Shown one piece after another: positions 52,381-60,632 of a DNA stretch of 64,000 nucleotides. Where the stretch lies: positions 124,001-188,000 of the forward strand of contig NZ_JACHIA010000011.1 in assembly GCF_014202995.1 (NCBI RefSeq), in the 5' to 3' direction. The notes below the pieces were generated by a model, which ran no database searches, was not told the DNA's origin, and saw nothing but the letters and a program-made list of their open reading frames with translations. A program made the translations under genes and the position numbers. The DNA comes from Longimicrobium terrae. Lineage in GTDB: Bacteria > Gemmatimonadota > Gemmatimonadetes > Longimicrobiales > Longimicrobiaceae. How positions within the stretch are numbered: position 1 is the first letter of the stretch; each line of letters opens with the position of its first letter.

Positions 52381-52437
52381 CCGCTTCGAGTCGCCGCCGA
52401 CGGGCGTGGGCGGCCTCATACCTCCCCACGAGAATCG

Positions 52438-52773
52438 ATGATCACAGAAGCGGAAGCGAAGGCTCTCGTCGCGCAATATCTGGAAACCCTGGACCGGCCG
52501 GATCTGAATCTGGTGATACTGGAAGAGCAGACCCTGGATCTGCCGTACGGATGGGTGTTCTTCTACACCACTGAGTTGTTTCAGCAGACCCGGAATCCAC
52601 GGTTCCTGATCGGCGGGAATGCGCCTGTGCTCGTGGAGAAAGGCTCTGGAATTCTCCACGTACTGGGTACGGCCAGCTCAGTTTCCGCGTACCTTGCTCC
52701 GCACGAGCGCAGATGGCGTGAAGGTGTATCGGGTGACGCCAGCGAAGCGCGGTCGAGCCATCCCCGAGGTTGA
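52438..52773 (+). CDS. Imm35/YrhB-like immunity protein
   Basis: A 111-residue protein. ITEAEAKALVAQYLETL, then YGWVFFYTTELFQQTRNPRF, GGNAPVLVEKGSG and LHVLGTASSVSAYLAPHE follow the YrhB/Imm35 pattern (GWvFfY, GNaPiiVdk, GtG...lgTa...Yi). Such proteins protect against contact-dependent toxins. The last 20 residues (REGVSGDASEARSS) do not fit and may mark a frameshift near 52720. No matching toxin is adjacent, so it may guard against foreign RHS tips. Confidence 0.75.
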   Translation: MITEAEAKALVAQYLETLDRPDLNLVILEEQTLDLPYGWVFFYTTELFQQTRNPRFLIGGNAPVLVEKGSGILHVLGTASSVSAYLAPHERRWREGVSGDASEARSSHPRG

Positions 52774-52859
52774 CGAGTTCGTCGATCGACCTCGATCGCC
52801 GTGAGATAGCCGGCCTCCGCCGCGCAGCGGCTCCGGCTCGGGCCGTGGATTCAGGGTGA

Positions 52860-52895
52860 GGGGCCGCTGGATGATTCCGGCGGCCCCTGTCTTTC
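52860..52895 (+). terminator. terminator ending the RHS island
   Basis: Stem GGGGCCGCTGGA / TCCGGCGGCCCC (52860-52871 with 52876-52887), TGAT loop, then TGTCTTTCTCT. It has the same design and nearly the same sequence as the hairpin at 43861. Confidence 0.75.
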
Positions 52896-53107
52896 TCTGC
52901 AGGATTGCGCCGGCACGCATCGGCCCCGGCGCTCCGTGCCGGCGGACGGTTCTGCCGGTCGCGCGGCGGAACGTGGGATGGGGGCCTGCACCCGAGCGGG
53001 AAGGAAGATGAACGGAAAACGTGAGTTCGTGCGGAGCTGGCACGCGTGGATCCGGCTGGACCGCCCGACGGAGGCCTACGAGAACGGCAACCGCCGATCG
53101 CCCGGCC

Positions 53108-53371
53108 ATGACGTGGAATGCGAGATCGATCACGTCGTCAGCTGGGTCGCCGCGATTGGACGCGGCGTTTCTGGGCGGCGCCCCGATCGATCACGCGGGA
53201 CAGGCGGAGTCGCTCATGGAAGAGGTCGATGAACTGCTGGAGCGCATCGCCGCGGAAGATCTGCGCGTGGAGCAGCGCACGCGGTGCATCGAGTTCCTGA
53301 AGGCATCCCGGCTTCTCGCGATCATCATCGCCGAGTGCGCCGCGCCACCGCCAGCCGCGCCTGAAACCTGA
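53108..53371 (+). CDS. doubtful small ORF, possibly part of a frameshifted gene
   Basis: 87 residues with a helical, acidic middle (AESLMEEVDELLERIAAEDLRVEQ) and an Ala/Pro tail. In another frame, ATG 53008 with GGAAGGAAG upstream opens a coding-like start (MNGKREFVRSWHAWIRL...) that loses coding character near 53150. Together they look like one gene of about 120 residues with a frameshift, or an error in the sequence. No family recognised. Confidence 0.35.
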   Translation: MTWNARSITSSAGSPRLDAAFLGGAPIDHAGQAESLMEEVDELLERIAAEDLRVEQRTRCIEFLKASRLLAIIIAECAAPPPAAPET

Positions 53372-53490
53372 GATGGCGATCCAATCCCGCCTCTATCGCG
53401 CTCCGTCGATGGATGGAGCTGTCGCGGACGGCGGGACGGGGACTGAGCGAAAGCCGCGATCCGCGTCGCGGCGAGGCGACCGCCCGTCAT

Positions 53491-54156
53491 CTACCGATGT
53501 TCATCCACCCCCACCTGACGGCAGAAGTCCAGCACGGGGCAGGTGCTGCACCGCGGCAGCCGGCCGGTGCACACGTGCTTGCCGAACGGCACCAGCAGCC
53601 GGTTGATCTCCACGTGGTACCGCTCCGGCAGCACCCGCTGCAGTTCGCGCATCGTACCCTCCGGCGTGGCGGCGGCCACGTATCCCCAGCGGTTGGTCAC
53701 CCGGTGCACGTGAATGTCCACGCCGATCCGCGGCACCCCGCACGCAATCCCCAGCACCAGGTTGGCGCACTTGGGCCCCACGCCGCGGAAGCCCAGGATC
53801 AGCTCCTCGTCGCACCCCAGTTCCCCGCCGTGCTCCGCCACCAGCCGCCGCGCGATCTCGGCGATCTGCCCCGCCTTGGCCTCGTGAAAGGCGCAGTCGT
53901 GGATCAGCGCGTCGATTTCCTCCACCGCGAGCGCGGCCACCTGGGCGGGCGTGGCGGCGCGGGCGAACAGCGACAGCGCGGTGGGCGTCGTCACCTCGTC
54001 GCGCGTGCGGATGCTGATCATGCACGCCACCAGCTGCTGAAACGGCGAGCCGAAGCCCCGGTCCGCCAGGTCGAACAGGGCGGCGGGGGCGAACGGGCGC
54101 ACGGCCTCGCGCAGCCGGCGCACCACTTCGTCGATGTCGAACGGCAGCTTGTCCAT
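53491..54156 (-). CDS. nth: endonuclease III-like DNA glycosylase
   Basis: A 221-residue HhH-GPD base-excision repair enzyme. The helix-hairpin-helix and catalytic Lys are in FRGVGPKCANLVLGIA, the catalytic Asp in RIGVDIHVHRVTNR. The C-terminal iron-sulfur motif is C-x6-C-x2-C-x5-C (CTGRLPRCSTCPVLDFC). It removes oxidised pyrimidines and cuts AP sites. The ATG at 54156 is used; a GTG sits just before it. Single gene, divergent from the GAF-PAS kinase. Confidence 0.92.
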   Translation of the reverse strand: MDKLPFDIDEVVRRLREAVRPFAPAALFDLADRGFGSPFQQLVACMISIRTRDEVTTPTALSLFARAATPAQVAALAVEEIDALIHDCAFHEAKAGQIAEIARRLVAEHGGELGCDEELILGFRGVGPKCANLVLGIACGVPRIGVDIHVHRVTNRWGYVAAATPEGTMRELQRVLPERYHVEINRLLVPFGKHVCTGRLPRCSTCPVLDFCRQVGVDEHR

Positions 54157-54362
54157 CACGCGCGCACGGGGCAGGGGGGATCAGATTGCGCCGCGGCGGA
54201 AGGATTGCAGAAACACGGCCCTGCGGCGTGGACTGGAGCGCGCGGGCCGCGCGACGGGGGCTGCCGGGCGCAGCCTGATCACGCGATGGCGCTTTCCGCG
54301 CCCGGCGTGCGCGAATAGATTCGAAACGGACGCTGTACATACCTTAGCGCTGACGTTCTCGC

Positions 54363-55982
54363 ATGTCCGAATCCGCCACGCCGTACGACCGGTCCGATCC
54401 CGCGCGCCTCCTGTCGCTGCGGATGACGGAGTTGCTGGATGCCCCGCCCGACGAGGTGTTCGAGCGGCTGACGCGGCTGGCGTCACGGCTGGTGCGCGTG
54501 CCTGCCGCCTTCGTGAACCTGGTGGATGACCGGCGCGACTTTCTGCAGAGCTGCTTTGGCTTCGGCGAGCCGCTGTCCACCGTGCGGCAGCTGGAGGAGA
54601 CCACTTTCTGTCATTACGCGCTCGGACGCGGCGAGCCGCTGGTGATCGGAGACGCGCGCGAACACCCCGTATACCGGACGGTACCCGCGGTTACTTCCAT
54701 GGGGCTGGTCTCGTACGTGGGCGTCCCCATCCGCGACGCGCAGAGCCGCCCGCTGGGCACTTTCTGCGTGGTGGACTACCATCCACGGCGGTGGACGGAC
54801 GACGAGGTGCAGGTTCTGGCCGAACTGGCCGCCAGCGCCGAGCGGGAGATCCGCCTGCGGCTGGAGCGGCGCTCGCTGCTGGACGCCCGCCAGTCGCTGG
54901 AGCACGCGCTGCGGGAGCAGGCGGCGGAGCGGGCCTTCAGCGCCACCGTGCTGAACACGGCGGACGCGCTGATCGTGGTTTCCGACATCGACGGGCGCAT
55001 CGTGCGCTTCAACCGCGCGTGCGAGCGGCTTTCCGGCTACAGCCAGGAAGAGGTCCTGGGCCAGCACTTCACCCTTTTCGTGGACTCCGCCGACGCGCCG
55101 GACGTGGTGGAGATGATGGGCGACCTGGCCGCGGGCGAGTACGCGCGGCGCAGCGAGCACGAGTGGGTGATGAGGAATGGCACGCGCCGCCGGATCGCCT
55201 GGTCCAACGCCGCCATCGCGGGGGAGAACGGCGAGGTGACGCACGTGGTGGCCAGCGGCATCGACGTCACCGAGCAGCGGGAGCTGGACCGGCTGAAGGA
55301 CGAGTTCGCCGCGGTGGTGAGCCACGAACTGCGCACGCCGCTCACCTCAATCCGCGGCGCGCTGGGGCTGCTGGCGGGGATGCACACCGATACCATTGCC
55401 GACGACCGCGCGCGCCGCCTGATTCAGGTGGCCAGCCGCAACGCCGATCGCCTGACGGAGCTCACCAACAGCATCCTGACGATCGAGCGGCTGCGCGCCG
55501 GCCGCGGATCGCTGGACCTGGAGACGATTTCCGCGGGCGAGCTTCTGGTGAACGCGGCCGAGACGGTGGCGGGGTCGGCGGAGGCGGCGGGCGTGTCGCT
55601 GGTGGTGCAGCCGGCGCCGTTTTCGCTGGTGGCGGACGGCCCCAAGCTGGCGCAGGTACTGGTGAACCTGATCGGCAACGCGGTGAAGTTCTCGCCCGCG
55701 GGGTCGTCCGTGGAGATCCGCGCGATCCGGCAGGGCGGCCACGCGCTCTTTTCGGTGCAGGACCACGGGCGCGGCATTCCGCTGGACAAGCTCGACACGG
55801 TGTTCGAGCGCTTCCGCCAGGTTCACTCGCACGACGCGCGGGAAAAGGGCGGCTCGGGGCTGGGGCTGGCGATCGCGCGGGGGATCGTGGAGCAGCACGC
55901 CGGGCGGATCTGGGTGGAAAGCGAACTGGGCGTGGGGAGTACGTTCCTGTTCACCATTCCGGCGGAGGAAAAGGCGGTCTGA
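54363..55982 (+). CDS. GAF-PAS sensor histidine kinase
   Basis: A 539-residue soluble kinase. GAF (about 20-165, with FCHYALGRGEPLVIGDAREHP and GTFCVVDYHPRRW typical of GAF kinases) is followed by a linker coiled coil, PAS/PAC (about 195-310, ADALIVVSDIDGRIVRFN), HisKA with SHELRTPLTS (His321) and HATPase_c with NLIGNAVKFSP, DHGRGIP and GSGLGLAIA. The cognate regulator is not in the window. It starts 207 bases from the divergent nth. Confidence 0.9.
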   Translation: MSESATPYDRSDPARLLSLRMTELLDAPPDEVFERLTRLASRLVRVPAAFVNLVDDRRDFLQSCFGFGEPLSTVRQLEETTFCHYALGRGEPLVIGDAREHPVYRTVPAVTSMGLVSYVGVPIRDAQSRPLGTFCVVDYHPRRWTDDEVQVLAELAASAEREIRLRLERRSLLDARQSLEHALREQAAERAFSATVLNTADALIVVSDIDGRIVRFNRACERLSGYSQEEVLGQHFTLFVDSADAPDVVEMMGDLAAGEYARRSEHEWVMRNGTRRRIAWSNAAIAGENGEVTHVVASGIDVTEQRELDRLKDEFAAVVSHELRTPLTSIRGALGLLAGMHTDTIADDRARRLIQVASRNADRLTELTNSILTIERLRAGRGSLDLETISAGELLVNAAETVAGSAEAAGVSLVVQPAPFSLVADGPKLAQVLVNLIGNAVKFSPAGSSVEIRAIRQGGHALFSVQDHGRGIPLDKLDTVFERFRQVHSHDAREKGGSGLGLAIARGIVEQHAGRIWVESELGVGSTFLFTIPAEEKAV

Positions 55983-56313
55983 GCGAGTTCCCGTCCGCTT
56001 ACTTCGTAGAACTTCGTAGAAGGGGAGCGGTCTGGTGTGGAGACGGGGTTCGGCGCGGTGGCGGGCGGGGGCCCTCACCCCGCGTGCTGCGCACGACGAC
56101 CCTCTCCCACGAACGGATGTGGGAGAGGGAGCACACCCCAGATTGGTTTTCTTCGGATGGTGCTGTGCCGGCGGATGGCTGGCAGGCCCCTCCCCCGGCC
56201 CGTCCCCGTGCAAACTGCCGCACGGAGAGGGGAGAACGGCAGATCGGTGCGCTACGGATGGTGCTCGCGGCCGGAGCGGGGGCTGAGGGCGGTGCGGGTC
56301 GGCGGGTGCCGCC

Positions 56314-56596
56314 CGGCGGTTGAAACCGCGCCTCGAAAGACACGAAGTCCGCCTCCGCGGACTGCGCCCCCAACCAACCTGCTCGTACCCATCGCAGTTG
56401 AAGCCCCGAACCGGGCGCGCCAGCGGCCGGTGTCGGGGCTTTGCGCTTCTGGAGCGGCGGATTCATCCGCTCCGGAAGCCGTTCGCCGGGCAGAGACTCC
56501 GCGCGCCGCGACGAACTCTCCGCCCCCCAACCCTCCCCCAGTCTTTTTTGGGGGAGGGTGGGCCGGTGGTGCCGGCCCGGGTGGGGGCCGCCCTGA
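56314..56596. repeat. composite of three dispersed repeat families
   Basis: 56314-56364: CGGCGGTTGAAACCGCGCCT with GAAGTCCGCC..., family of 32989. 56397-56477: GTTGAAGCCCCGAACCGG unit, family of 22624. 56522-56596: CCCCCAGTCTTTTTTGGGGG unit, family of 22750. The last two follow each other in the same order and spacing type as at 22624-22826. The 55983-56313 stretch holds short palindromes of the CTCTCCC...GGGAGAG kind (56101-56140) but no gene. Confidence 0.8.
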
Positions 56597-56642
56597 ACTC
56601 CGCCATCCACGCCGGGCCCGTGTCCTCGCACGGCGGAAAACG

Positions 56643-56674
56643 AACGGGGGCGCCTCGGCTGAGGCGCCCCCGTT
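56643..56674 (-). terminator. terminator of the small acidic protein gene
   Basis: A 14-bp stem AACGGGGGCGCCTC / GAGGCGCCCCCGTT with a 4-base loop, 22 bases beyond the stop at 56696 on the minus strand. Confidence 0.7.
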
Positions 56675-56695
56675 GGTCATCCACCCACCCCGCGA

Positions 56696-57019
56696 TCAGT
56701 CCGGGCGCGTGCCGCCCACCGCGGGATCGCCCTTGCTCTCGCCGCCGCGCTCGTGAATCACGCCGAAGCCGCTGTCCGGCCGCTGCTCGCTGGGCGTGTT
56801 GATCTCGTGCTGGCGCTCTTCCGGAATCCCGGCCACCTTCTGCCCGAACCCGCCGGGCCGCTTGTCATCCGCCGAATCCACCAGCCCCGGAGCCGAAAAG
56901 TCCGGACCGCCGTCGGGCCCGTCCTGAAAGCCCGCCTCGGCAAAGGCCTGCTCGCCGAGCGGGTCCAGGTCCTCGATCTCCTCGGGGTCAAAGCTGGGGT
57001 CCACGTTACGCTTGGGCAT
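56696..57019 (-). CDS. hypothetical small acidic, disordered protein
   Basis: 107 residues starting MPKRNVDPSFDPEEIEDLDP, very rich in Asp, Glu, Gly and Pro and without hydrophobic core or signal. It resembles intrinsically disordered stress-type proteins in composition only. It is 25 bases downstream of the Tyr/Arg/Gly-rich gene and probably cotranscribed. Confidence 0.65.
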   Translation of the reverse strand: MPKRNVDPSFDPEEIEDLDPLGEQAFAEAGFQDGPDGGPDFSAPGLVDSADDKRPGGFGQKVAGIPEERQHEINTPSEQRPDSGFGVIHERGGESKGDPAVGGTRPD

Positions 57020-57044
57020 CGTATGCTCCGGTCTCTGGTGACGA

Positions 57045-57599
57045 TCAGCGCCCCCGCGGGCGCGGTTCGATGGTGAACTCCATGCCGTATCCGTGCCTGC
57101 GCGCCCATTCGCGCACCGCGTCGTCCCCGCCGCGCCCCCACGTGGGGCTGTTCCGCGGGTCCACGCGCCGCGGCGCGCCCGCGAAATCACGCCCGTATCC
57201 GCGCGACGGCGGGCGGGGTCTGCGGTCATGGCCTCCCGGCGCGTATCCTCCCTCGCCGTACGCGGCCCGCGCGATGGGATCGGGCGAGCGCGGCGCGGCG
57301 CCCATCCCGGGGTCCCACCCGGACCAGCGCGCCATGGGGTTCCATCCAAAGGGGATGAACGACGGCCACTCCGGCCCCGCCTCGCCCAGCCAGGGTGACC
57401 GCAGGGCATAGCCCGCGTCGTAGGCGGGCCGGGCCGAGTATCCCGCGTCGTACCGGCTGGGCCGGGCGTATCCCGCGTCGTACCGGCTGGGCCGGGCATA
57501 TCCCGCGTCGTACCCACGTCCGGGGCCGGCGCGATAGGGCCGCCCGTAGTCCCCGCCGTATCCGCCGCGAAACTCGCGGCCGTACCGATGATCGCCCAC
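57045..57599 (-). CDS. low-complexity Tyr/Arg/Gly-rich protein with RYDAGY repeats
   Basis: 184 residues from a GTG with GGAGG 7 bases upstream. The N-terminal third is made of GYG and repeated RYDAGYARPS units; the middle has WPSFIPFGWNPMARW. It lacks a membrane segment or known domain. The N-terminus of the BON-domain protein at 60633 (MSRYDAGWGHRG) resembles one unit. The composition is like RNA-binding or phase-separating proteins, which is inference. Confidence 0.6.
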   Translation of the reverse strand: MGDHRYGREFRGGYGGDYGRPYRAGPGRGYDAGYARPSRYDAGYARPSRYDAGYSARPAYDAGYALRSPWLGEAGPEWPSFIPFGWNPMARWSGWDPGMGAAPRSPDPIARAAYGEGGYAPGGHDRRPRPPSRGYGRDFAGAPRRVDPRNSPTWGRGGDDAVREWARRHGYGMEFTIEPRPRGR

Positions 57600-57746
57600 G
57601 TGCTGGCCTCCGCGTCCGGGGTGGAGTTCACGTCCTCCCACGCCTCGCAAGGTCCGTGCGATCTCCGGGGAACGGCGGTTGCATACGCGTCCAGACGGTC
57701 CGGAGTGTCCGGACCGCTGGTTTCGCCCGGGGATCGAGGGGGTGGC

Positions 57747-57998
57747 GTGACGGTGATGATCGTGCTGCTGAGCCTGCTTTCCGCGGCGGCCGCGTGGGGC
57801 CTGTCCCGCTACTTCGGCCGGCTGCCGTACGCGCCGCAGTGCCCCTGCTGCCGCACCGTCACCGACCGGCGGCGCACGGCGGGCTCGCTGGACCTGCTGC
57901 TGGCCCGCATGGGCGGCGCCGCGGCGCGGGAGTGCCGCCGCTGCGGATGGGCGGGCCACATGCGCTGGCGCGTGGCCACGCAGAGCGCCAGCCGCTGA
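57747..57998 (+). CDS. small membrane-anchored zinc-ribbon-like protein
   Basis: 83 residues from GTG 57747 (AGGGGG 4 bases before it), or 80 from ATG 57756. One N-terminal hydrophobic helix (VMIVLLSLLSAAAAWGLS) is followed by two CxxC pairs, CPCC and CRRC, about 37 residues apart, fitting a zinc ribbon. Function unknown. It is 43 bases upstream of the pentapeptide-repeat gene and likely in the same transcript. Confidence 0.6.
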   Translation: MTVMIVLLSLLSAAAAWGLSRYFGRLPYAPQCPCCRTVTDRRRTAGSLDLLLARMGGAAARECRRCGWAGHMRWRVATQSASR

Positions 57999-58041
57999 TC
58001 CGCCCCACCCTTCCCGCCACCACCTTCCCCCGGAGCCCCGC

Positions 58042-58809
58042 ATGGACCGCCTGCTTTCCGACCGAGACCTGTGGATGCTGATTGCCGCGGGGCACCTGCG
58101 GCTGCGCGGCGCGGATCTGCGCGGCGCGCGGCTGGAGCGGGCGGACCTTTCCGGGGCGCTGCTGGAGCGCGCGGTGCTCAAGGGCGCCTCGCTGGCCGGG
58201 GCGCAGCTGCGGCGGGCCAACCTGGCCGGCGCCGAGCTGCAGGGTGCCGACCTCAAGGGCGCGGACCTGAGCGGCGCGGACCTCACGGAGGCGTTCCTCA
58301 AGGGCGCCAACCTGTGGGGCGTGCACGCCGAAGACGCGGTGATGGAGTGGTCCTACGCGGAAGGCGTGTTTCTGGAGTGGGCCACGCTGCGCGGAGCCCG
58401 CTTTACCGGCGCGTTCCTCAAGGGCGCGGTGCTCACCGGCGCCGACGCGGTGGGCGCGCAGTTCAAGGGCGCCAACCTGACCGGCGCGTACCTGCACGGC
58501 GCCAACCTCACCGACGCGGTGCTGGAGCACGCCTCGCTGGACTACGCGGACCTCAGCGGCGCCCGGCTGTGCGGCGCTGACCTGCGCGCGGCCAACCTCA
58601 CGGGGTGCAATCTGTCCGGCGCGGACCTCACCGGGGCGCGGCTGGAGAGTGCCGTGCTGCGCGGGGCGGACCTTACGGGCGCCGTTCTGAGCGACGTGCT
58701 GATGGACGGGGCCGCGCTGGATCTGGCGACGATGGACGAGCCGGATGCGGCGCCGGCAGAGGAGCCGGCCCGCCCGGGCCGCGTGGCGGGGATGGCGCCC
58801 TCCGCCTGA
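58042..58809 (+). CDS. pentapeptide-repeat protein
   Basis: 255 residues. From about residue 20 to 225 nearly every fifth position is Leu or another hydrophobic residue in A(D/N)LxG units (for example GADLRGARLERADLSGALL), forming a right-handed quadrilateral beta helix of about 40 repeats. No signal peptide. Related proteins include gyrase-protecting DNA mimics, but nothing marks this one as such. The Ala/Pro-rich tail is short. Confidence 0.9.
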   Translation: MDRLLSDRDLWMLIAAGHLRLRGADLRGARLERADLSGALLERAVLKGASLAGAQLRRANLAGAELQGADLKGADLSGADLTEAFLKGANLWGVHAEDAVMEWSYAEGVFLEWATLRGARFTGAFLKGAVLTGADAVGAQFKGANLTGAYLHGANLTDAVLEHASLDYADLSGARLCGADLRAANLTGCNLSGADLTGARLESAVLRGADLTGAVLSDVLMDGAALDLATMDEPDAAPAEEPARPGRVAGMAPSA

Positions 58810-58927
58810 CGGCCCGCCGCGGCCCGGGAGCGCGGCGCGTTGCGTCCGGTGGGGCGCCGGCCTATGTTCTCCGGCCCGATCCCGGGATCGAAATCTTCTG
58901 TACGTTTCTGGCTGGAGCCCCGTTTCC

Positions 58928-59443
58928 ATGAGCACCGACGCCCCCGCACCCGTGACCGCACAGGCCTACGTCGAGCGCCGCCGCGCCCGCATTCTGGAAG
59001 CCCTCGGCCGCCCCGCGCCCACCGCCGGCGCCGGCGCAAAGGAGCTGTCCGCCGAGCACCTGGAGTACGTGCGCCGGGAAGGCGAGGAGCTGTACGTCAA
59101 CGAGCTTGCGTGGGAAGAGCTTACGGACGAGGAAAGCATTCCCGGCGGCCACCTGACGGAAATGGTGTTTCCCGCCTTTCTCGCCTTTGTGGATGGACTG
59201 CTGGTGGAGCGCGTGCCGGCCGACGCCCTGGCCCCGGCGCGCCCGCATCCGGACGGGGTGGAAGCCATCCTTGCCATGCTGGGCGACCGCCACGCCGAGC
59301 TTTCCGCCGACGTGGAAAAGGGCGCCGACTCGCAGCAGGTGGTGTACGCCCGCGCCATGACGGCGCAGCTCATCGACCTGGTGCTGCACCGCCTGTACCG
59401 CGTGTCGCAGGCGGAAATCGAGCGGCTCGAAGCGCAGCCCTGA
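58928..59443 (+). CDS. hypothetical protein, 171 residues
   Basis: A soluble helical, acidic protein (VERRRARILEALGRPAP... VYARAMTAQLIDLVLHRLYRVSQ). No family recognised. The ATG at 58928 is right after the pentapeptide gene (118 bases) and its stop is 22 bases before the GTG of the glycerophosphodiesterase gene, so all three may be cotranscribed. Confidence 0.75.
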   Translation: MSTDAPAPVTAQAYVERRRARILEALGRPAPTAGAGAKELSAEHLEYVRREGEELYVNELAWEELTDEESIPGGHLTEMVFPAFLAFVDGLLVERVPADALAPARPHPDGVEAILAMLGDRHAELSADVEKGADSQQVVYARAMTAQLIDLVLHRLYRVSQAEIERLEAQP

Positions 59444-59465
59444 ACCCCCGGTCCGCGGCCGCTCC

Positions 59466-60356
59466 GTGCGCATTCCCTCGCCGCTGGGCGGCCGCTCCCG
59501 TCCGGGCCACCGCTACCTGGGCGGTGCGCCCCTTCTGATCGCCCATCGCGGCGGATCTCTGCTCGCCCCCGAAAACACGCTCCACGCCTTTCGGCGCGCC
59601 CTGCACTGGTGGCGCGCCGATCTGCTGGAGATCGACGTGCAGCCCACGCGCGACGGCGAGTGCGTCGTCATCCACGACCCCACCGTGGACCGCACCACGG
59701 ACGGCACCGGGCGCGTGGCCGACCACACTCTGGCGGAACTGCGCGCGCTGGACGCCGGCTACCGCTTCACGCCGGATGGCGGACGCACCTTTCCGTACCG
59801 CGGGCGGGGAGTCGTGCTTTCCACCCTGCGCGAGGTGCTGGAGGCGCTTCCCGACGCGCGGGTGAACGTGGAGATCAAGGACGGCCGCGCGCAGGCGGCG
59901 GTGCAGCGCGCCATCGACGCCACCGGCTCCACGCACCGCGTGCTGATCGCCGCGGGAGACCGCCGCAATCGAAGCGCCTTTCGCGACTACGCCGGGCCCA
60001 CGAGCGCGGGGGCGCAGGAGCTGTATGCCTTTCTGGCCCATCATCTTTCCCGCACCACGCGCTTCTACCGGCCGCCGGTGGATGCCTTTCAGATGCCGGA
60101 AAAGGCGGGCGGTCGGCAGGTGCTGAGCCCGCGATGGATTCGCGAGGCGCACGCGCGCAACGTGGCCATCCACATCTGGACGGTGGATGACGAGGCGGAC
60201 ATGCGGCGGCTGCTTTCGTGGGGGGTAGACGGCGTCATCAGCGACCGGCCGGACCGGCTCGCGCGCGTGCTCCACGAAGCTACCGGCCGCCCGCTCCCGC
60301 CCGGCCCGCCCGCGGACGAGGTGGAGCCGTGGCTCGAGCGGCTGCTGCGGAGCTGA
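59466..60356 (+). CDS. glycerophosphodiester phosphodiesterase
   Basis: 296 residues, TIM-barrel GDPD fold. Conserved: IAHRGG (His27), APENT, EIDVQPTRDGECVVIHDPTVDRTTDG (metal-binding Glu/Asp and catalytic His) and late VEIK and HIWTVDDEADMRRLL. It hydrolyses glycerophosphodiesters to glycerol-3-phosphate and an alcohol. No signal peptide is seen, so it is cytoplasmic. Start is GTG 59466. The C-terminal tail is Pro-rich. Confidence 0.92.
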   Translation: MRIPSPLGGRSRPGHRYLGGAPLLIAHRGGSLLAPENTLHAFRRALHWWRADLLEIDVQPTRDGECVVIHDPTVDRTTDGTGRVADHTLAELRALDAGYRFTPDGGRTFPYRGRGVVLSTLREVLEALPDARVNVEIKDGRAQAAVQRAIDATGSTHRVLIAAGDRRNRSAFRDYAGPTSAGAQELYAFLAHHLSRTTRFYRPPVDAFQMPEKAGGRQVLSPRWIREAHARNVAIHIWTVDDEADMRRLLSWGVDGVISDRPDRLARVLHEATGRPLPPGPPADEVEPWLERLLRS

Positions 60357-60370
60357 GGCGGGGATGAACT

Positions 60371-60405
60371 GAAGTGCCCAGGTTCAAGTGCCCGGTGCCC
60401 AGGCG
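60371..60405 (+). repeat. AAGTGCCCAGGTTCAAGTGCCC repeat fragment
   Basis: AAGTGCCCAGGTTCAAGTGC with a further GGTGCCCAGG matches, on the opposite strand, the repeat between kdpB and kdpC (23492-23556). It lies after the glycerophosphodiesterase gene. The remaining bases to 60632 hold nothing else recognised. Confidence 0.6.
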
Positions 60406-60632
60406 GCGCCGGGCGCTTTCCTCTTCTGCGCCGCTCGTGCGTGGCCAGCCTCTCGAACGCTGAGCGCCTCTCGCCGGCGGACGCTGTCTTTTGTCCACCG
60501 GGCACTTCTTTTCTCCTCCTGTCTGGAACGGTTGTTGCGGCCCGTACGGCGCCGCGCGGGGCAGGGACAAGGCCGGTTTTGGGGATGAGGATGCCCCGCC
60601 GCGCGGCCAACCTTTTCGCTTTCAGGAGAACG

